64,000 nucleotides of DNA from Actinomycetes bacterium. Lineage in GTDB: Bacteria > Actinomycetota > Actinomycetes > Propionibacteriales > Nocardioidaceae. Numbering within the stretch: position 1 is the first letter of the stretch; every line of letters starts with the position of its first letter. The translations under genes and the position numbers were made by a program. The notes below the pieces were generated by a model that was not told the origin of the DNA, made no database searches, and was given only the letters and a program-made list of their open reading frames with translations. The stretch spans positions 62,001 through 126,000 of the forward strand of contig JAEWOG010000045.1 in the NCBI GenBank assembly GCA_023460975.1. Direction: 5' to 3'. Shown piece by piece: positions 16,883 through 25,278 of the stretch.

Positions 16883-16899
16883 GTTCCGGTCACCGGAAC
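16883..16899. promoter_or_regulatory. Probable IclR operator
   Basis: GTTCCGGTCACCGGAAC is a perfect palindrome with an odd centre, 19 bp from the iclR start and 42 bp from the hydratase start. Length and GTTCCG/CGGAAC arms resemble known IclR-family operators. Confidence 0.7.
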
Positions 16900-16941
16900 A
16901 CGCCTCTTGGTCAACGGGTCGAGTCAGGGGACGCTTGCCCC

Positions 16942-17751
16942 ATGACCAGCAACCCCACCGCGGACAGCGCTGCCGTCGAGGCCGCCGCTCGCCGCCTCCA
17001 GGAGGCCGAGAGCACGCGGGTGCCCTGCGCCCCGATGCGCGACCTGCTCGCGCCCGACGACGTGGCCGGCGCGTACGCCGCGCAGTCGATCATCATCGGC
17101 GACCGCGTCGCGGCCGGCGCCACCGTCGTCGGACGCAAGATCGGCCTGACCTCCAAGGCCGTCCAGGAGTGGCTCGGCGTCGACACCCCCGACTTCGGCG
17201 TCCTCCTCGACGACATGGTCTACGGCGAGGACGAGACCGTCCCGATGAGCCGGCTGCTCCAGCCGCGCGCGGAAGCCGAGATCGCGTTCGTGCTGAGCGA
17301 GGACCTCGCCGAGGGCCCGTTCACCGCCGAGTCGGTCCGCGACGCCATCGCGTACGCCTGCGCCTCGATCGAGATCGTCGACTCGCGCGTCAAGGACTGG
17401 GAGGTCGCGTACGCCGACACCGTCGCCGACAACGCCTCCTCGGGCCTCTACGTCCTCGGCGAGACCCGGCTGACGCTGGATGAGTTCGACCCGGTCGCCG
17501 TCGAGATGACCATGACCGGCAACGGCGAGGTCGTCTCCACCGGCACCGGCGCCGCCTGCCTGGGCAACCCGCTCACCGCGGTCGCGTGGCTGGCGGAGGC
17601 CGCGCTGACGTACGGCGAGCCCCTGCGCGCGGGACAGGTCATCCTGTCCGGCGCCCTCGGCCCGGTCTACCCGGTGCCGGACGGCGCGGTGGTCCGCGCC
17701 GAACTCGGAGCCCTCGGCTCCGTGACCGCGACTTTTTCAAAGGAAGGCTGA
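16942..17751 (+). CDS. mhpD: 2-oxopent-4-enoate hydratase (MhpD/HsaE-like)
   Basis: 269 residues of the fumarylacetoacetase-like hydratase family. It adds water to 2-hydroxypenta-2,4-dienoate-type products of meta-cleavage, giving 4-hydroxy-2-oxo acids. Recognisable blocks: VVGRKIGLTSKAVQ (~residues 56-69), the metal ligands in RAEAEIAFVL (~110-119) and IEIVDSR (~143-149), and TGTGAACLGNPL (~195-206). First gene of a three-gene operon; the next start is 2 bp after the stop. The exact substrate depends on an upstream pathway not in this window. Confidence 0.9.
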   Translation: MTSNPTADSAAVEAAARRLQEAESTRVPCAPMRDLLAPDDVAGAYAAQSIIIGDRVAAGATVVGRKIGLTSKAVQEWLGVDTPDFGVLLDDMVYGEDETVPMSRLLQPRAEAEIAFVLSEDLAEGPFTAESVRDAIAYACASIEIVDSRVKDWEVAYADTVADNASSGLYVLGETRLTLDEFDPVAVEMTMTGNGEVVSTGTGAACLGNPLTAVAWLAEAALTYGEPLRAGQVILSGALGPVYPVPDGAVVRAELGALGSVTATFSKEG

Positions 17752-17753
17752 GC

Positions 17754-18740
17754 ATGAGCAACAACCCCGCCCCGAAGACGAAGGTCGCCATCATCGGCTC
17801 GGGCAATATCGGCACCGACCTGATGATCAAGGTGATGCGCCTGTCGCAGACCCTCGAGATGGGCGCCATGGTCGGCATCGACCCTGAGTCCGACGGCCTG
17901 GCCCGCGCCGGCCGGTTCAAGGTCCCGACCACCCACGAGGGCGTCGACGGCCTCATCGCGATGGACGGCTTCGACGACATCGACATCGTCTTCGACGCCA
18001 CCTCCGCGGGCGCCCACAAGGCCAACGCGGCCAAGCTGGCGCCGTACGGCAAGAAGCTGATCGACCTCACCCCGGCCGCCATCGGCCCGTTCGTGGTGCC
18101 GCCGGTCAACCTCGACGAGCACATCAACCCCGACAACGTCCTGGACAACGTCAACATGGTGACGTGCGGCGGTCAGGCCACCATCCCGATCGTGGCGGCC
18201 GTCTCCCAGGTCACCGAGGTGCCCTACGCCGAGATCGTGGCGTCGATCTCCTCGAAGTCGGCTGGCCCCGGCACGCGCGCCAACATCGACGAGTTCACCG
18301 AGACCACGTCGCACGCCATCGAGGCCGTGGGTGGCGCCTGGAAGGGCAAGGCCATCATCATCCTCAACCCGGCCGAGCCGCCGCTGATCATGCGCGACAC
18401 CGTGTTCTGCCTGGTCAACGACCCCGACGAGGCGCTGGGTCAGGCGATCGCGGACTCCGTGGAGGCCATGGTCGCGCGCGTGCAGGAGTACGTGCCCGGC
18501 TACCGCCTCAAGCAGAAGGTGCAGTACACCCGCCTGCCCGAGGGCGAGCCCGTGCACACCCTGCTCGGCAAGGGCGTCGGCGAGGTCGTCGTCACCCACA
18601 AGGTCGCCGTCTTCCTCGAGGTCGAGGGCGCCGCGCACTACCTGCCCGCGTACGCCGGCAACCTGGACATCATGACCTCGGCCGCGCTGCGCACGGCCGA
18701 GAAGATCGCGGCTGCACTGAACGCCGGAAAGGACGCCTGA
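17754..18740 (+). CDS. mhpF: Acylating acetaldehyde dehydrogenase (MhpF/HsaG-like)
   Basis: 328 residues. Oxidises the aldehyde released by the aldolase to acyl-CoA using NAD+ and CoA. Rossmann motif VAIIGSGNIGTDLM (~residues 11-24), catalytic cysteine in MVTCGGQATIP (~133-143), and the conserved TRANIDEFTETT segment. An AAGGAAGG ribosome-binding site lies at the very end of the hydratase gene. It normally forms a channelling complex with the aldolase encoded next. Confidence 0.93.
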   Translation: MSNNPAPKTKVAIIGSGNIGTDLMIKVMRLSQTLEMGAMVGIDPESDGLARAGRFKVPTTHEGVDGLIAMDGFDDIDIVFDATSAGAHKANAAKLAPYGKKLIDLTPAAIGPFVVPPVNLDEHINPDNVLDNVNMVTCGGQATIPIVAAVSQVTEVPYAEIVASISSKSAGPGTRANIDEFTETTSHAIEAVGGAWKGKAIIILNPAEPPLIMRDTVFCLVNDPDEALGQAIADSVEAMVARVQEYVPGYRLKQKVQYTRLPEGEPVHTLLGKGVGEVVVTHKVAVFLEVEGAAHYLPAYAGNLDIMTSAALRTAEKIAAALNAGKDA

Positions 18741-18743
18741 GCC

Positions 18744-19775
18744 ATGTCTGAGAAGAAGGACCTCTACATCCAGGACGTCACCCTGCGTGACGGCATGCAC
18801 GCGATCCGCCACAGGATCGACCCCGTCGACATCAAGAAGATCGTCAAGGCCCTCGACGAGGCCGGCGTGGACGCCATCGAGGTCACCCACGGTGACGGCC
18901 TGACCGGCGGCTCGGTCAACTACGGCCCCGGCTCGCACACGGACTGGGAGTGGATCGAGGCGGCGGCGTCCGTCATCGAGAACGCCGTCCTCACCTCGCT
19001 GCTGCTGCCCGGCGTGGGCACTGTGGAGGACCTCAAGCACGCGTACTCGCTGGGTGTCCGTTCGGTGCGCATCGCGACGCACTGCACCGAGGCCGACGTG
19101 GCCAAGCAGCACATCGAGACCGCCCGCGAGATCGGCATGGACGTCTCGGGCTTCCTGATGATGTCGCACCTCAACGACCCGGCCGGGCTGGCCCAGCAGG
19201 CCAAGCTGATGGAGTCGTACGGCGCCCACTGCGTCTACGTCACCGACTCCGGCGGTCGCCTGACGATGCCCGACGTGGCGGCGCGCGTGCGTGCGTACAA
19301 GGACGTGCTCAACCCGGAGACCCAGATCGGCATCCACGCCCACGAGAACCTCTCGCTGTCGGTGGCCAACTCGGTCGTCGCCGTCGAGGAGGGCGTCTAC
19401 CGCGTGGACGCCTCGCTGGCCGGCCAGGGTGCGGGCGCGGGCAACTGCCCGATCGAGCCCTTCATCGCGGTCGCCGACATCTACGGCTGGAACCACCGCT
19501 GCGACGTCTTCAAGCTGCAGGACGCCGCCGACGACCTGGTGCGTCCGCTGCAGGACCGCCCGGTGCGCGTGGACCGCGAGACCCTGACGCTGGGCTACGC
19601 GGGCGTCTACTCGTCGTTCCTGCGCCACGCGGAGAACGCGTCGGCCCAGTACGGCGTCGACACCCGCGACCTGCTCATGGAGGTCGGCCGCCGCCGCCTC
19701 GTCGGTGGCCAAGAGGACATGATCATCGACATCGCGCTCGACATCCTCGCCGAGCGCGAGAAGGCTGGCGCCTGA
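18744..19775 (+). CDS. mhpE: 4-hydroxy-2-oxovalerate aldolase (MhpE/HsaF-like)
   Basis: 343 residues, a DmpG-type class II aldolase. The TIM-barrel opens with the catalytic VTLRDGMHAIRH (~residues 12-23), then metal-binding HAHENLSLSVANS (~199-211) and AGAGNCPIE (~231-239). It splits 4-hydroxy-2-oxo acids into pyruvate and an aldehyde passed directly to the dehydrogenase. Gene order hydratase-dehydrogenase-aldolase equals hsaE-hsaG-hsaF of mycobacterial steroid catabolism, but the IclR partner is more typical of phenylpropionate or catechol operons. The terminator at 19797 ends the operon. Confidence 0.93.
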   Translation: MSEKKDLYIQDVTLRDGMHAIRHRIDPVDIKKIVKALDEAGVDAIEVTHGDGLTGGSVNYGPGSHTDWEWIEAAASVIENAVLTSLLLPGVGTVEDLKHAYSLGVRSVRIATHCTEADVAKQHIETAREIGMDVSGFLMMSHLNDPAGLAQQAKLMESYGAHCVYVTDSGGRLTMPDVAARVRAYKDVLNPETQIGIHAHENLSLSVANSVVAVEEGVYRVDASLAGQGAGAGNCPIEPFIAVADIYGWNHRCDVFKLQDAADDLVRPLQDRPVRVDRETLTLGYAGVYSSFLRHAENASAQYGVDTRDLLMEVGRRRLVGGQEDMIIDIALDILAEREKAGA

Positions 19776-19796
19776 GCGTCGTAGTCAGACGACCAC

Positions 19797-19838
19797 AACC
19801 CCCGCCCGGGGCGCCGTGAGCGCTCCGGACGGGGGTTT
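19797..19838. terminator. Bidirectional terminator after the aldolase operon
   Basis: AACCCCCGCCCGG pairs with CCGGACGGGGGTT with an inner GCGCC/GCGCT region, flanked by A and T runs on the two sides, between convergent genes. Confidence 0.7.
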
Positions 19839-19861
19839 CGCCCGTTTGACTACCTCGGCCC

Positions 19862-21208
19862 TCAGCGCACCAGGACTGCCTTGACCTTGGCGCTCCCGAG
19901 CGTGAGCACGACCTTGACCTTCTTTGACCGCTTGAGTGCCTTCTTGCCTGCCTTGGTGAGCTTGAGCTTGATCTTCGCGCCACCGGGCTCGAACGAGTAC
20001 GTCCCCTTCGCCAGCGTCGCCTTCTTCTTGCCCTTGGCCGCCTTGACGATCACCTTGCCGGCGCAGGTGGCTGTGCCCTTGCACGTCAGCCTGAGCGCGG
20101 CCGTCCGACGTTTCTTGTCCACCTTCAGCTTCTTCGAGGCGAGCGACACCTCGCCTGTCCCGCCGGGCGGTACGGGCGCGTTCACCCGGACGACCTGCTC
20201 GCAGGTGTCCTGGGCCTGGGCCGCGATGTCGTCGATGTCGTCGGCCCTCACCGAATCGCTGCCCGGACCGCAGGCGACATAGTCCTTCTCCCCGTCGACG
20301 GCGTCGATGGTGTCGTTGCCGGTGTCGAGGAGGTCGGTGGTGTCGCCGTTGATCGTGTCGAGTCCGGGGCCACCGACAATGGTGTCGTTGTCCCAGCCCC
20401 CGTACAGGGTGTCGTTGCCCGTGCCGCCGTCGATGGTGTCGCGACCCCCACGACCGTCGATGACGTCGTCGCCTCCGAGGCCGGAGATGATGTCATCGCC
20501 CGACGCCCCCGAGATGTGCTGCGGAAGATCGTTGCCGACGATGGTGTCGTTCTCGTTGGTGGTCGTGAGTTTCTCGATGTCGGTGCGCACGTTGTCGACG
20601 TCGCCCGGCGCCTGCGAGCCGTCGTTGGCCACGTCGTCGAAGGAGATCGTCAGTCCAGACACCTGTGTCGCCGGGGTGTGCAGGTAGTAGACCTCGTCCG
20701 TGCCGGGGCCGCCGCTGATGTCGTCCGGGCCTGGCGCCCGGCTGCCGTCATCGGGCTCGAGGTAGTCGTTGCCCTCACCCATGTCCCACGTCTCGATGAA
20801 GTCGGCACCCTTGAGCTTGTCGTCGCCCGGCCCGGCGTTGACGCGCAACGTCACCTCGCGCGAGCTCTCCTGCCAGTCCGCGCGGAACGTGTCGTTGCCC
20901 GCGCCCAGGTCCACGACGATCGCCGGGACCGTGGACGTCGTGCACTCGACCCAGAAGGACTCCGTCGTGCAGGCGCCCGCCGTGCCCGTGACGCCCGGGT
21001 CCTCGATCACCTTGGTGACGTAGGCACCCGTGCTCAGGCGCTCCACCCCGACCACGATATCGTCCGGGCCGGGCGTGCCCGCGACGGTGATCGTCGATCC
21101 GTTGACGGCGACCACCGTCCCCGCCGCTTGGGCCGGTGCGGCCATGCTCACCAGCGATCCCGCAGTCAGCAGTCCGGCCACGGCCAAACCCATGCTTCTT
21201 CGCGCCAC
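19862..21208 (-). CDS. Secreted RTX-type calcium-binding repeat protein
   Basis: 448 residues. GTG 21208 follows a GGGGGAG ribosome-binding site and starts a signal peptide (cleavage after AQA, ~residue 28). The middle (~residues 195-310) has degenerate then clear RTX nonapeptides of the GGxGxDxI type, e.g. GGDDVIDGRGGRDTIDGG and GGTGNDTLYGG, which form a calcium-bound beta roll. The end is a lysine-rich Ig-like domain (~360-448) with a Cys pair. There is no protease or lipase domain, so it is probably structural or adhesive at the cell surface. It is divergent from a paralogue of the same architecture. Confidence 0.82.
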   Translation of the reverse strand: MARRSMGLAVAGLLTAGSLVSMAAPAQAAGTVVAVNGSTITVAGTPGPDDIVVGVERLSTGAYVTKVIEDPGVTGTAGACTTESFWVECTTSTVPAIVVDLGAGNDTFRADWQESSREVTLRVNAGPGDDKLKGADFIETWDMGEGNDYLEPDDGSRAPGPDDISGGPGTDEVYYLHTPATQVSGLTISFDDVANDGSQAPGDVDNVRTDIEKLTTTNENDTIVGNDLPQHISGASGDDIISGLGGDDVIDGRGGRDTIDGGTGNDTLYGGWDNDTIVGGPGLDTINGDTTDLLDTGNDTIDAVDGEKDYVACGPGSDSVRADDIDDIAAQAQDTCEQVVRVNAPVPPGGTGEVSLASKKLKVDKKRRTAALRLTCKGTATCAGKVIVKAAKGKKKATLAKGTYSFEPGGAKIKLKLTKAGKKALKRSKKVKVVLTLGSAKVKAVLVR

Positions 21209-21235
21209 CGTCACTCCCCCGTACGTCAGCGGCAA

Positions 21236-21298
21236 CCGGGTGGATGCCGAAAGATGAACTACCCACCTTGGGGTACTGCCCACCCTCGAGCCACCCGG
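21236..21298. promoter_or_regulatory. Inverted repeats in the divergent RTX promoter region
   Basis: CCGGGTGG (21236-21243) and CCACCCGG (21291-21298) are inverted repeats 63 bp apart end to end, and between them TACCC and GGGTA (21260-21275) form a smaller dyad. A shared regulator of both RTX genes could bind here; this is an inference. Confidence 0.35.
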
Positions 21299-21375
21299 TC
21301 TAGACCAGAGGCGTGACGGCGAATGTCGGGTCGCACCCTGACGCCGACGAGGCACGCGATGCCTACCGTCGCGGC

Positions 21376-22965
21376 ATGCGCGCCCGACTCGTACGGCTCC
21401 TGACCGCCCTCGTGCTGGCCCTCGCGACAGGGGTCGCGATCTCACCTCCGGCCCAGGCGGCACCCACCGTGATCACCCTGAGCGGTGGCGTCCTCACCAT
21501 CGATGCAAGCAGCCAGCAGGCCAGCAACCTCACCGTCGGGTACACGACCGGCATGCCGTACGACTTCTACATCTGGAACGCTCCGGCAGGCATGGGCCCA
21601 GCGCCCTCAGGCTGCGTGGCAGATGGCGCGACGATGTACTGCGACCCCAACCTCATCGAGAAGCTGGTCGTACGCCTGAGCCCCGCAGACGACCAGTTCA
21701 GCCTCAGCGGATGGTGCATCCCGCAGATCGAGGCCACCCTGGGCGCGGGCAACGACATCTTCAGCGCCGCCGTGGACTGCGCTGCCGCACCGACGGTGCC
21801 CTCCGCGACCGTCGACGGCGGCCCCGGGGCCGACGAGATCCTCGGCACCGACGGTTCCGACGTCCTCTACGGCGGAGACGGTGACGACAACCTCCGTGGC
21901 AACGCTGGCAATGACCGCCTGGAGGGCGGCAACGGGAACGACTCCCTGTATGGCAACCCCGGCGCCGATCACGCCCTCGGCGGCGAGGGCGACGACAAAC
22001 TGAGCGGCGGGGCCGACAACGACACCCTGGAGGGCGGCAACGGCAACGACCTGATGGCCCTGTCCGGCCTCAACACAGGCGACACGGACACGGGCGCCGA
22101 CGTGTTCTCGGGCGGCGCCGGGACCGATCGCGTCGAGTACTTCTATGCCGATGGGGCCGTCACCGTCACCCTCGACGACGTCGCCAACGACGGTCCCTCG
22201 GGCGAGGGTGACAACGTCCGCACCGACATCGAGGAGATCGTCGGCAGCAACAACAACGACGTCCTGACGGGCGGCGCCGGGGCCGACTACATCGACGGTC
22301 ACGGCGGAGATGACACGATCAACGGGGCCGCCGGCGACGACACGATCCAGGGCGCCTCGGGCAACGACACCATCACGGGCGGGCCCGGCCGCGACACGAT
22401 CCACGGCGACAACACCTCGTGCTCGGTCTACTACTGCGCGGCGGGGGCCGACACGATCGACACCGTGGACGGCGAGTCGGACACGATCTCCTGCGGTGCG
22501 GGCGGCGACCGGCTGCGTCAGGACCAGCACGACGTGGTGGGTCACGAGGCGTGGCAGACCTGCGAGTCGATCGAGGTCGTCAACGCGACGCCTCCCGGTG
22601 GCCCGACGGATCCCGGCGGGCCCACGGATCCCGGCGGGCCGGGTGCCGGAGCGGTGAAGATCAAGGCACCCTCGAAGGCGCGGCGCTCCAAGGCCCTACC
22701 GGTGGTCATCGCGTGCCCGTCGGCGTGCGCTGCGGCGGCACAGCTCGTCCTGCCGAAGAAGATCGCCAAGCGCTACAAGGTGGGCAGGGTGATCGCGAAG
22801 GCCAGCGGCAAGGGCACCTCCAAGGTGGTCCTCAAGCTCAAGCTGTCCCGCAAGACGGTGCGCAAGTTGGCTCGCGCGGGCAAGATCAAGGCGATCCTCG
22901 TGGTGGCCTACTCGACCGGTGGCACTCCCGAGACTCGGGCCGGGAAGGTCACGCTGCTGCCGTGA
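21376..22965 (+). CDS. Secreted RTX-type calcium-binding repeat protein (paralogue)
   Basis: 529 residues with a signal peptide cleaved near AQA-AP (~residue 30). RTX repeats run over ~residues 150-220 and 290-345, with near-perfect units such as GGNGNDSLYGN and GGDDTINGAAGDDTIQG. A Pro/Gly linker (GGPTDPGGP twice, ~410-425) leads to a lysine-rich C-terminal Ig-like domain. ATG 21376 is supported by TACCGT six bases upstream; an in-frame GTG at 21313 lacks support. It shares the FDDVANDG/LDDVANDG and DNVRTDIE blocks with its divergent neighbour, so the pair arose by inverted duplication. Confidence 0.82.
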   Translation: MRARLVRLLTALVLALATGVAISPPAQAAPTVITLSGGVLTIDASSQQASNLTVGYTTGMPYDFYIWNAPAGMGPAPSGCVADGATMYCDPNLIEKLVVRLSPADDQFSLSGWCIPQIEATLGAGNDIFSAAVDCAAAPTVPSATVDGGPGADEILGTDGSDVLYGGDGDDNLRGNAGNDRLEGGNGNDSLYGNPGADHALGGEGDDKLSGGADNDTLEGGNGNDLMALSGLNTGDTDTGADVFSGGAGTDRVEYFYADGAVTVTLDDVANDGPSGEGDNVRTDIEEIVGSNNNDVLTGGAGADYIDGHGGDDTINGAAGDDTIQGASGNDTITGGPGRDTIHGDNTSCSVYYCAAGADTIDTVDGESDTISCGAGGDRLRQDQHDVVGHEAWQTCESIEVVNATPPGGPTDPGGPTDPGGPGAGAVKIKAPSKARRSKALPVVIACPSACAAAAQLVLPKKIAKRYKVGRVIAKASGKGTSKVVLKLKLSRKTVRKLARAGKIKAILVVAYSTGGTPETRAGKVTLLP

Positions 22966-23031
22966 TCCCGGGTGGGGCGCCGGATCCCCTGTACGGAATG
23001 CATGGCGCCAAGGAGCCCGTGGCCCTAGAGT

Positions 23032-23065
23032 CTCCCAAAATTGGAACACGTTCTCTTTTTGGGAG
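23032..23065. promoter_or_regulatory. 34-bp concentric dyad with KstR-like core before the isomerase gene
   Basis: CTCCCAAAA (23032-23040) and TTTTGGGAG (23057-23065) are perfect inverted repeats, and nested at exactly the same centre is GAACACGTTC. The 14 bp TGGAACACGTTCTC (23042-23055) fits the KstR consensus TNNAACNNGTTNNA except for the last base. TAGAGT (23026-23031) is a plausible -10, so the dyad covers the transcription start. It also overlaps the GGGAGG ribosome-binding site. Confidence 0.6.
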
Positions 23066-23072
23066 GAACCCC

Positions 23073-23453
23073 ATGCCCCTGAGCATCGATGAGCGCCGCG
23101 CCAAGGTCGAGACCTACCTCGCCCTGGTCGCGAACGGCACCGCCGCGCAGATCATGGAGCTGTACGGCCCGGACCCCCATCTGGAGGACCCGGTCGGCAC
23201 CGAGGCCAAGCAGGGCCGCGAGGTGCTCGAGGAGTTCTACCGCGGCGTCGAGCCCATGGAGACGGCGATCACGCTGCGCGAGTTCCGGGCCTCCGGCGAC
23301 CACGCCGCGGCCTTCGCGTTCGATCTCGCCACCAAGTTGGGCGACGACACGATGACCATCTCCGTCATCGAGGTCATGACCTTCGACGACGACGGACTCA
23401 TCTGCGACATGAAGGCGTACTGGTCGCCGGAGACCGACACCAGCTTCTCCTGA
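23073..23453 (+). CDS. Ketosteroid isomerase-like (SnoaL/NTF2 fold) protein
   Basis: 126 residues, the usual size of delta-5-3-ketosteroid isomerases. LEDPVGTE (~residues 37-44) matches the segment carrying the catalytic Asp38 of KSI, an early Tyr (~residue 15) stands where Tyr14 is expected, and MTFDDDG (~104-110) holds an acid near the Asp99 position. It probably shifts a double bond in a 3-keto steroid or a related enone. The KstR-like operator in front supports a steroid role. A generic NTF2-like protein is the alternative. Confidence 0.68.
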   Translation: MPLSIDERRAKVETYLALVANGTAAQIMELYGPDPHLEDPVGTEAKQGREVLEEFYRGVEPMETAITLREFRASGDHAAAFAFDLATKLGDDTMTISVIEVMTFDDDGLICDMKAYWSPETDTSFS

Positions 23454-23511
23454 CCGGCACGCGCGGGGGCACCACGCGACGGGGTGCGGTCGCGTACGGC
23501 ACTCTTGGGCC

Positions 23512-25275
23512 ATGCACTACATCGGCGTGGACCTCGCGTGGGGCGACCGCAAACCCACGGGACTCGCGGTCCTCGACGCCGACGGCACCCTGCTGCACGT
23601 CTCCTCGGCACGCTCCGACGACGACATCGTCGCGGCGCTGGAGCCGTACGCGGCCGGCGACTGCCTCGTTGCCTTCGACGCGCCCCTGATCGTCGTCAAC
23701 GCCACCGGGAACCGCCCGGCGGAGGCGGCGCTCAACAAGGACTTCGGGCGCTTCGACGCCGGCGCACACCCCTCCAACACGGGGAAGGCAGAGTTCGCGA
23801 AGAAGCCCCGCGGCGCCCGGCTCGCGGCGCGCCTCGGCCTGGACATGAACCCTCGGTCCGGTCGTGCCCGACGGGCGCTGGAGGTGTACCCGCATCCGGC
23901 CACGATCGCGCTGTTCCACCTCGGTCGGACCCTGAAGTACAAGAACAAGCCCGGCCGCGACCTCGAGCGCCTCCGCTCCGAACTCTCGGTCCTCATGGGC
24001 CTGATCGAAGGGCTCGCGCACGCAGACCCGCCGCTTGCGGTCGACACCCCCGACAGCGGCGGCGCGTGGCGCGCGCTGCGTACGCTCGTCGAGACCGCCG
24101 AACGCAAGAGCCAGTTGCGCGTGGTGGAGGACCAGGTGGACGCCGTGCTGTGCGCGTACGTGGGTCTCTACGCCGTGCACCGCCCGGGCGAGACGACCAC
24201 GTACGGGGACTTCGAGACGGGCTACATCGTGGTGCCCACGCTCCCGGCCGGTCTCGAGCCGACTCCGCGATCGACGAGCGCCGTGACGGCCACCGAGGAT
24301 CCCGCCGACGTGAGTGCGGCCGTGCGCTCGTACGCCCAGCGCCAGCCCGCCCTGCGCGAGGCCGTCGCGGACGTCGTCGGCGTGCTCCGCTCACTCCTCG
24401 ACGACGCGGGCATCAACTACCTGACCGTCACGGGGCGGGCGAAGTCGGTGGCCTCGTTCGCCGCGAAGACGACGCGCACCCTCAACGGCGAACTGGCCTA
24501 CCCGCACCCGCTGACCGACATCCGTGACCAGGCGGGGATCCGGGTCATCACGTACGTCCAGAGTGACGTGCAGGCGGCTGCGGACCTGATCACCGACCAG
24601 ATGCTCGTCCACGACGATCGCGACCTCGGGTTGGAGACCGCGGGGCAGGGGCGGTTCGGCTATGCGAGTCGCCACCTCCAGTTCAGCCTGGATGTGCAGT
24701 GGGAGGAGGAGTTCCCGCACCTGACCGGGCAGGAGTTCCAGGTGCAGATCCGCACCGTGCTGCAGCACGCGTGGGCGGAGTTTGAGCACGACATCCGATA
24801 CAAGGGGACGATCCCCGACGAGCACGTTCCCGACTTCGATCGCCGCTTCACCCTCGCCGCTGGTCTGCTGGAACTGGCCGACCGGGAGTTCTCCACGATC
24901 CGCGACCGACTGCGCGAGTCGACCGAACCGATCGCCGTGGACGGCGGCGACCCGGGCATCTCGGCACGGGAACTGGCCGCGTTCCTCGCCGGCCAGTACG
25001 CGGATGCCGGCTGGTCCCGCACCGACCACTACGAGTGGATCGCCGGACTGGTGAGTGACCTGTCCCTGACGTCGCTGTCCGAGCTCGCCGACGTCCTGCG
25101 CGCCGTCGATGACGAGGCACTCGCCGAACGGCTCGACTACCGCTACCCGCCGGGAGCCGTACGGCGCCTCGACGACGCGCTCCTCGCCTCCTATGGCGAG
25201 CAGTACGTCACGTTGCCGGGCAACGCCCACCGCGTGGCCGCGCTGCGGACACGCCTGGCCCGGATGCGGGGATGA
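23512..25275 (+). CDS. DUF429 nuclease-like domain fused to RelA/SpoT nucleotide synthetase
   Basis: 587 residues in one uninterrupted frame. Residues 1-245 are a DUF429 domain (predicted RNase H-like fold) with the expected acidic motifs GVDLAWG (5-11), FDAPL (55-59), EVYPHPA (124-130) and EDQVDAVLCAY (206-216). Residues ~300-432 are a RelA/SpoT synthetase domain: GRAKSVASFAAK (308-319), DIRDQAGIRVI (336-346), FGYASRHL (382-389), and QVQIRTVLQHAWAEFEHD (410-427). There is no HD hydrolase, TGS or ACT domain, so it resembles a small alarmone synthetase joined to a possible nuclease. The C-terminal ~150 residues are helical. It converges with an AAA ATPase 3 bp away. Confidence 0.82.
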   Translation: MHYIGVDLAWGDRKPTGLAVLDADGTLLHVSSARSDDDIVAALEPYAAGDCLVAFDAPLIVVNATGNRPAEAALNKDFGRFDAGAHPSNTGKAEFAKKPRGARLAARLGLDMNPRSGRARRALEVYPHPATIALFHLGRTLKYKNKPGRDLERLRSELSVLMGLIEGLAHADPPLAVDTPDSGGAWRALRTLVETAERKSQLRVVEDQVDAVLCAYVGLYAVHRPGETTTYGDFETGYIVVPTLPAGLEPTPRSTSAVTATEDPADVSAAVRSYAQRQPALREAVADVVGVLRSLLDDAGINYLTVTGRAKSVASFAAKTTRTLNGELAYPHPLTDIRDQAGIRVITYVQSDVQAAADLITDQMLVHDDRDLGLETAGQGRFGYASRHLQFSLDVQWEEEFPHLTGQEFQVQIRTVLQHAWAEFEHDIRYKGTIPDEHVPDFDRRFTLAAGLLELADREFSTIRDRLRESTEPIAVDGGDPGISARELAAFLAGQYADAGWSRTDHYEWIAGLVSDLSLTSLSELADVLRAVDDEALAERLDYRYPPGAVRRLDDALLASYGEQYVTLPGNAHRVAALRTRLARMRG

Positions 25276-25278
25276 GCC

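Noticed and set aside
19862..22965. RTX proteins as secreted haemolysins or lipases with a type I exporter
   Set aside because: No catalytic or pore-forming domain, no adjacent ABC exporter or TolC-like gene, and both carry Sec signal peptides.
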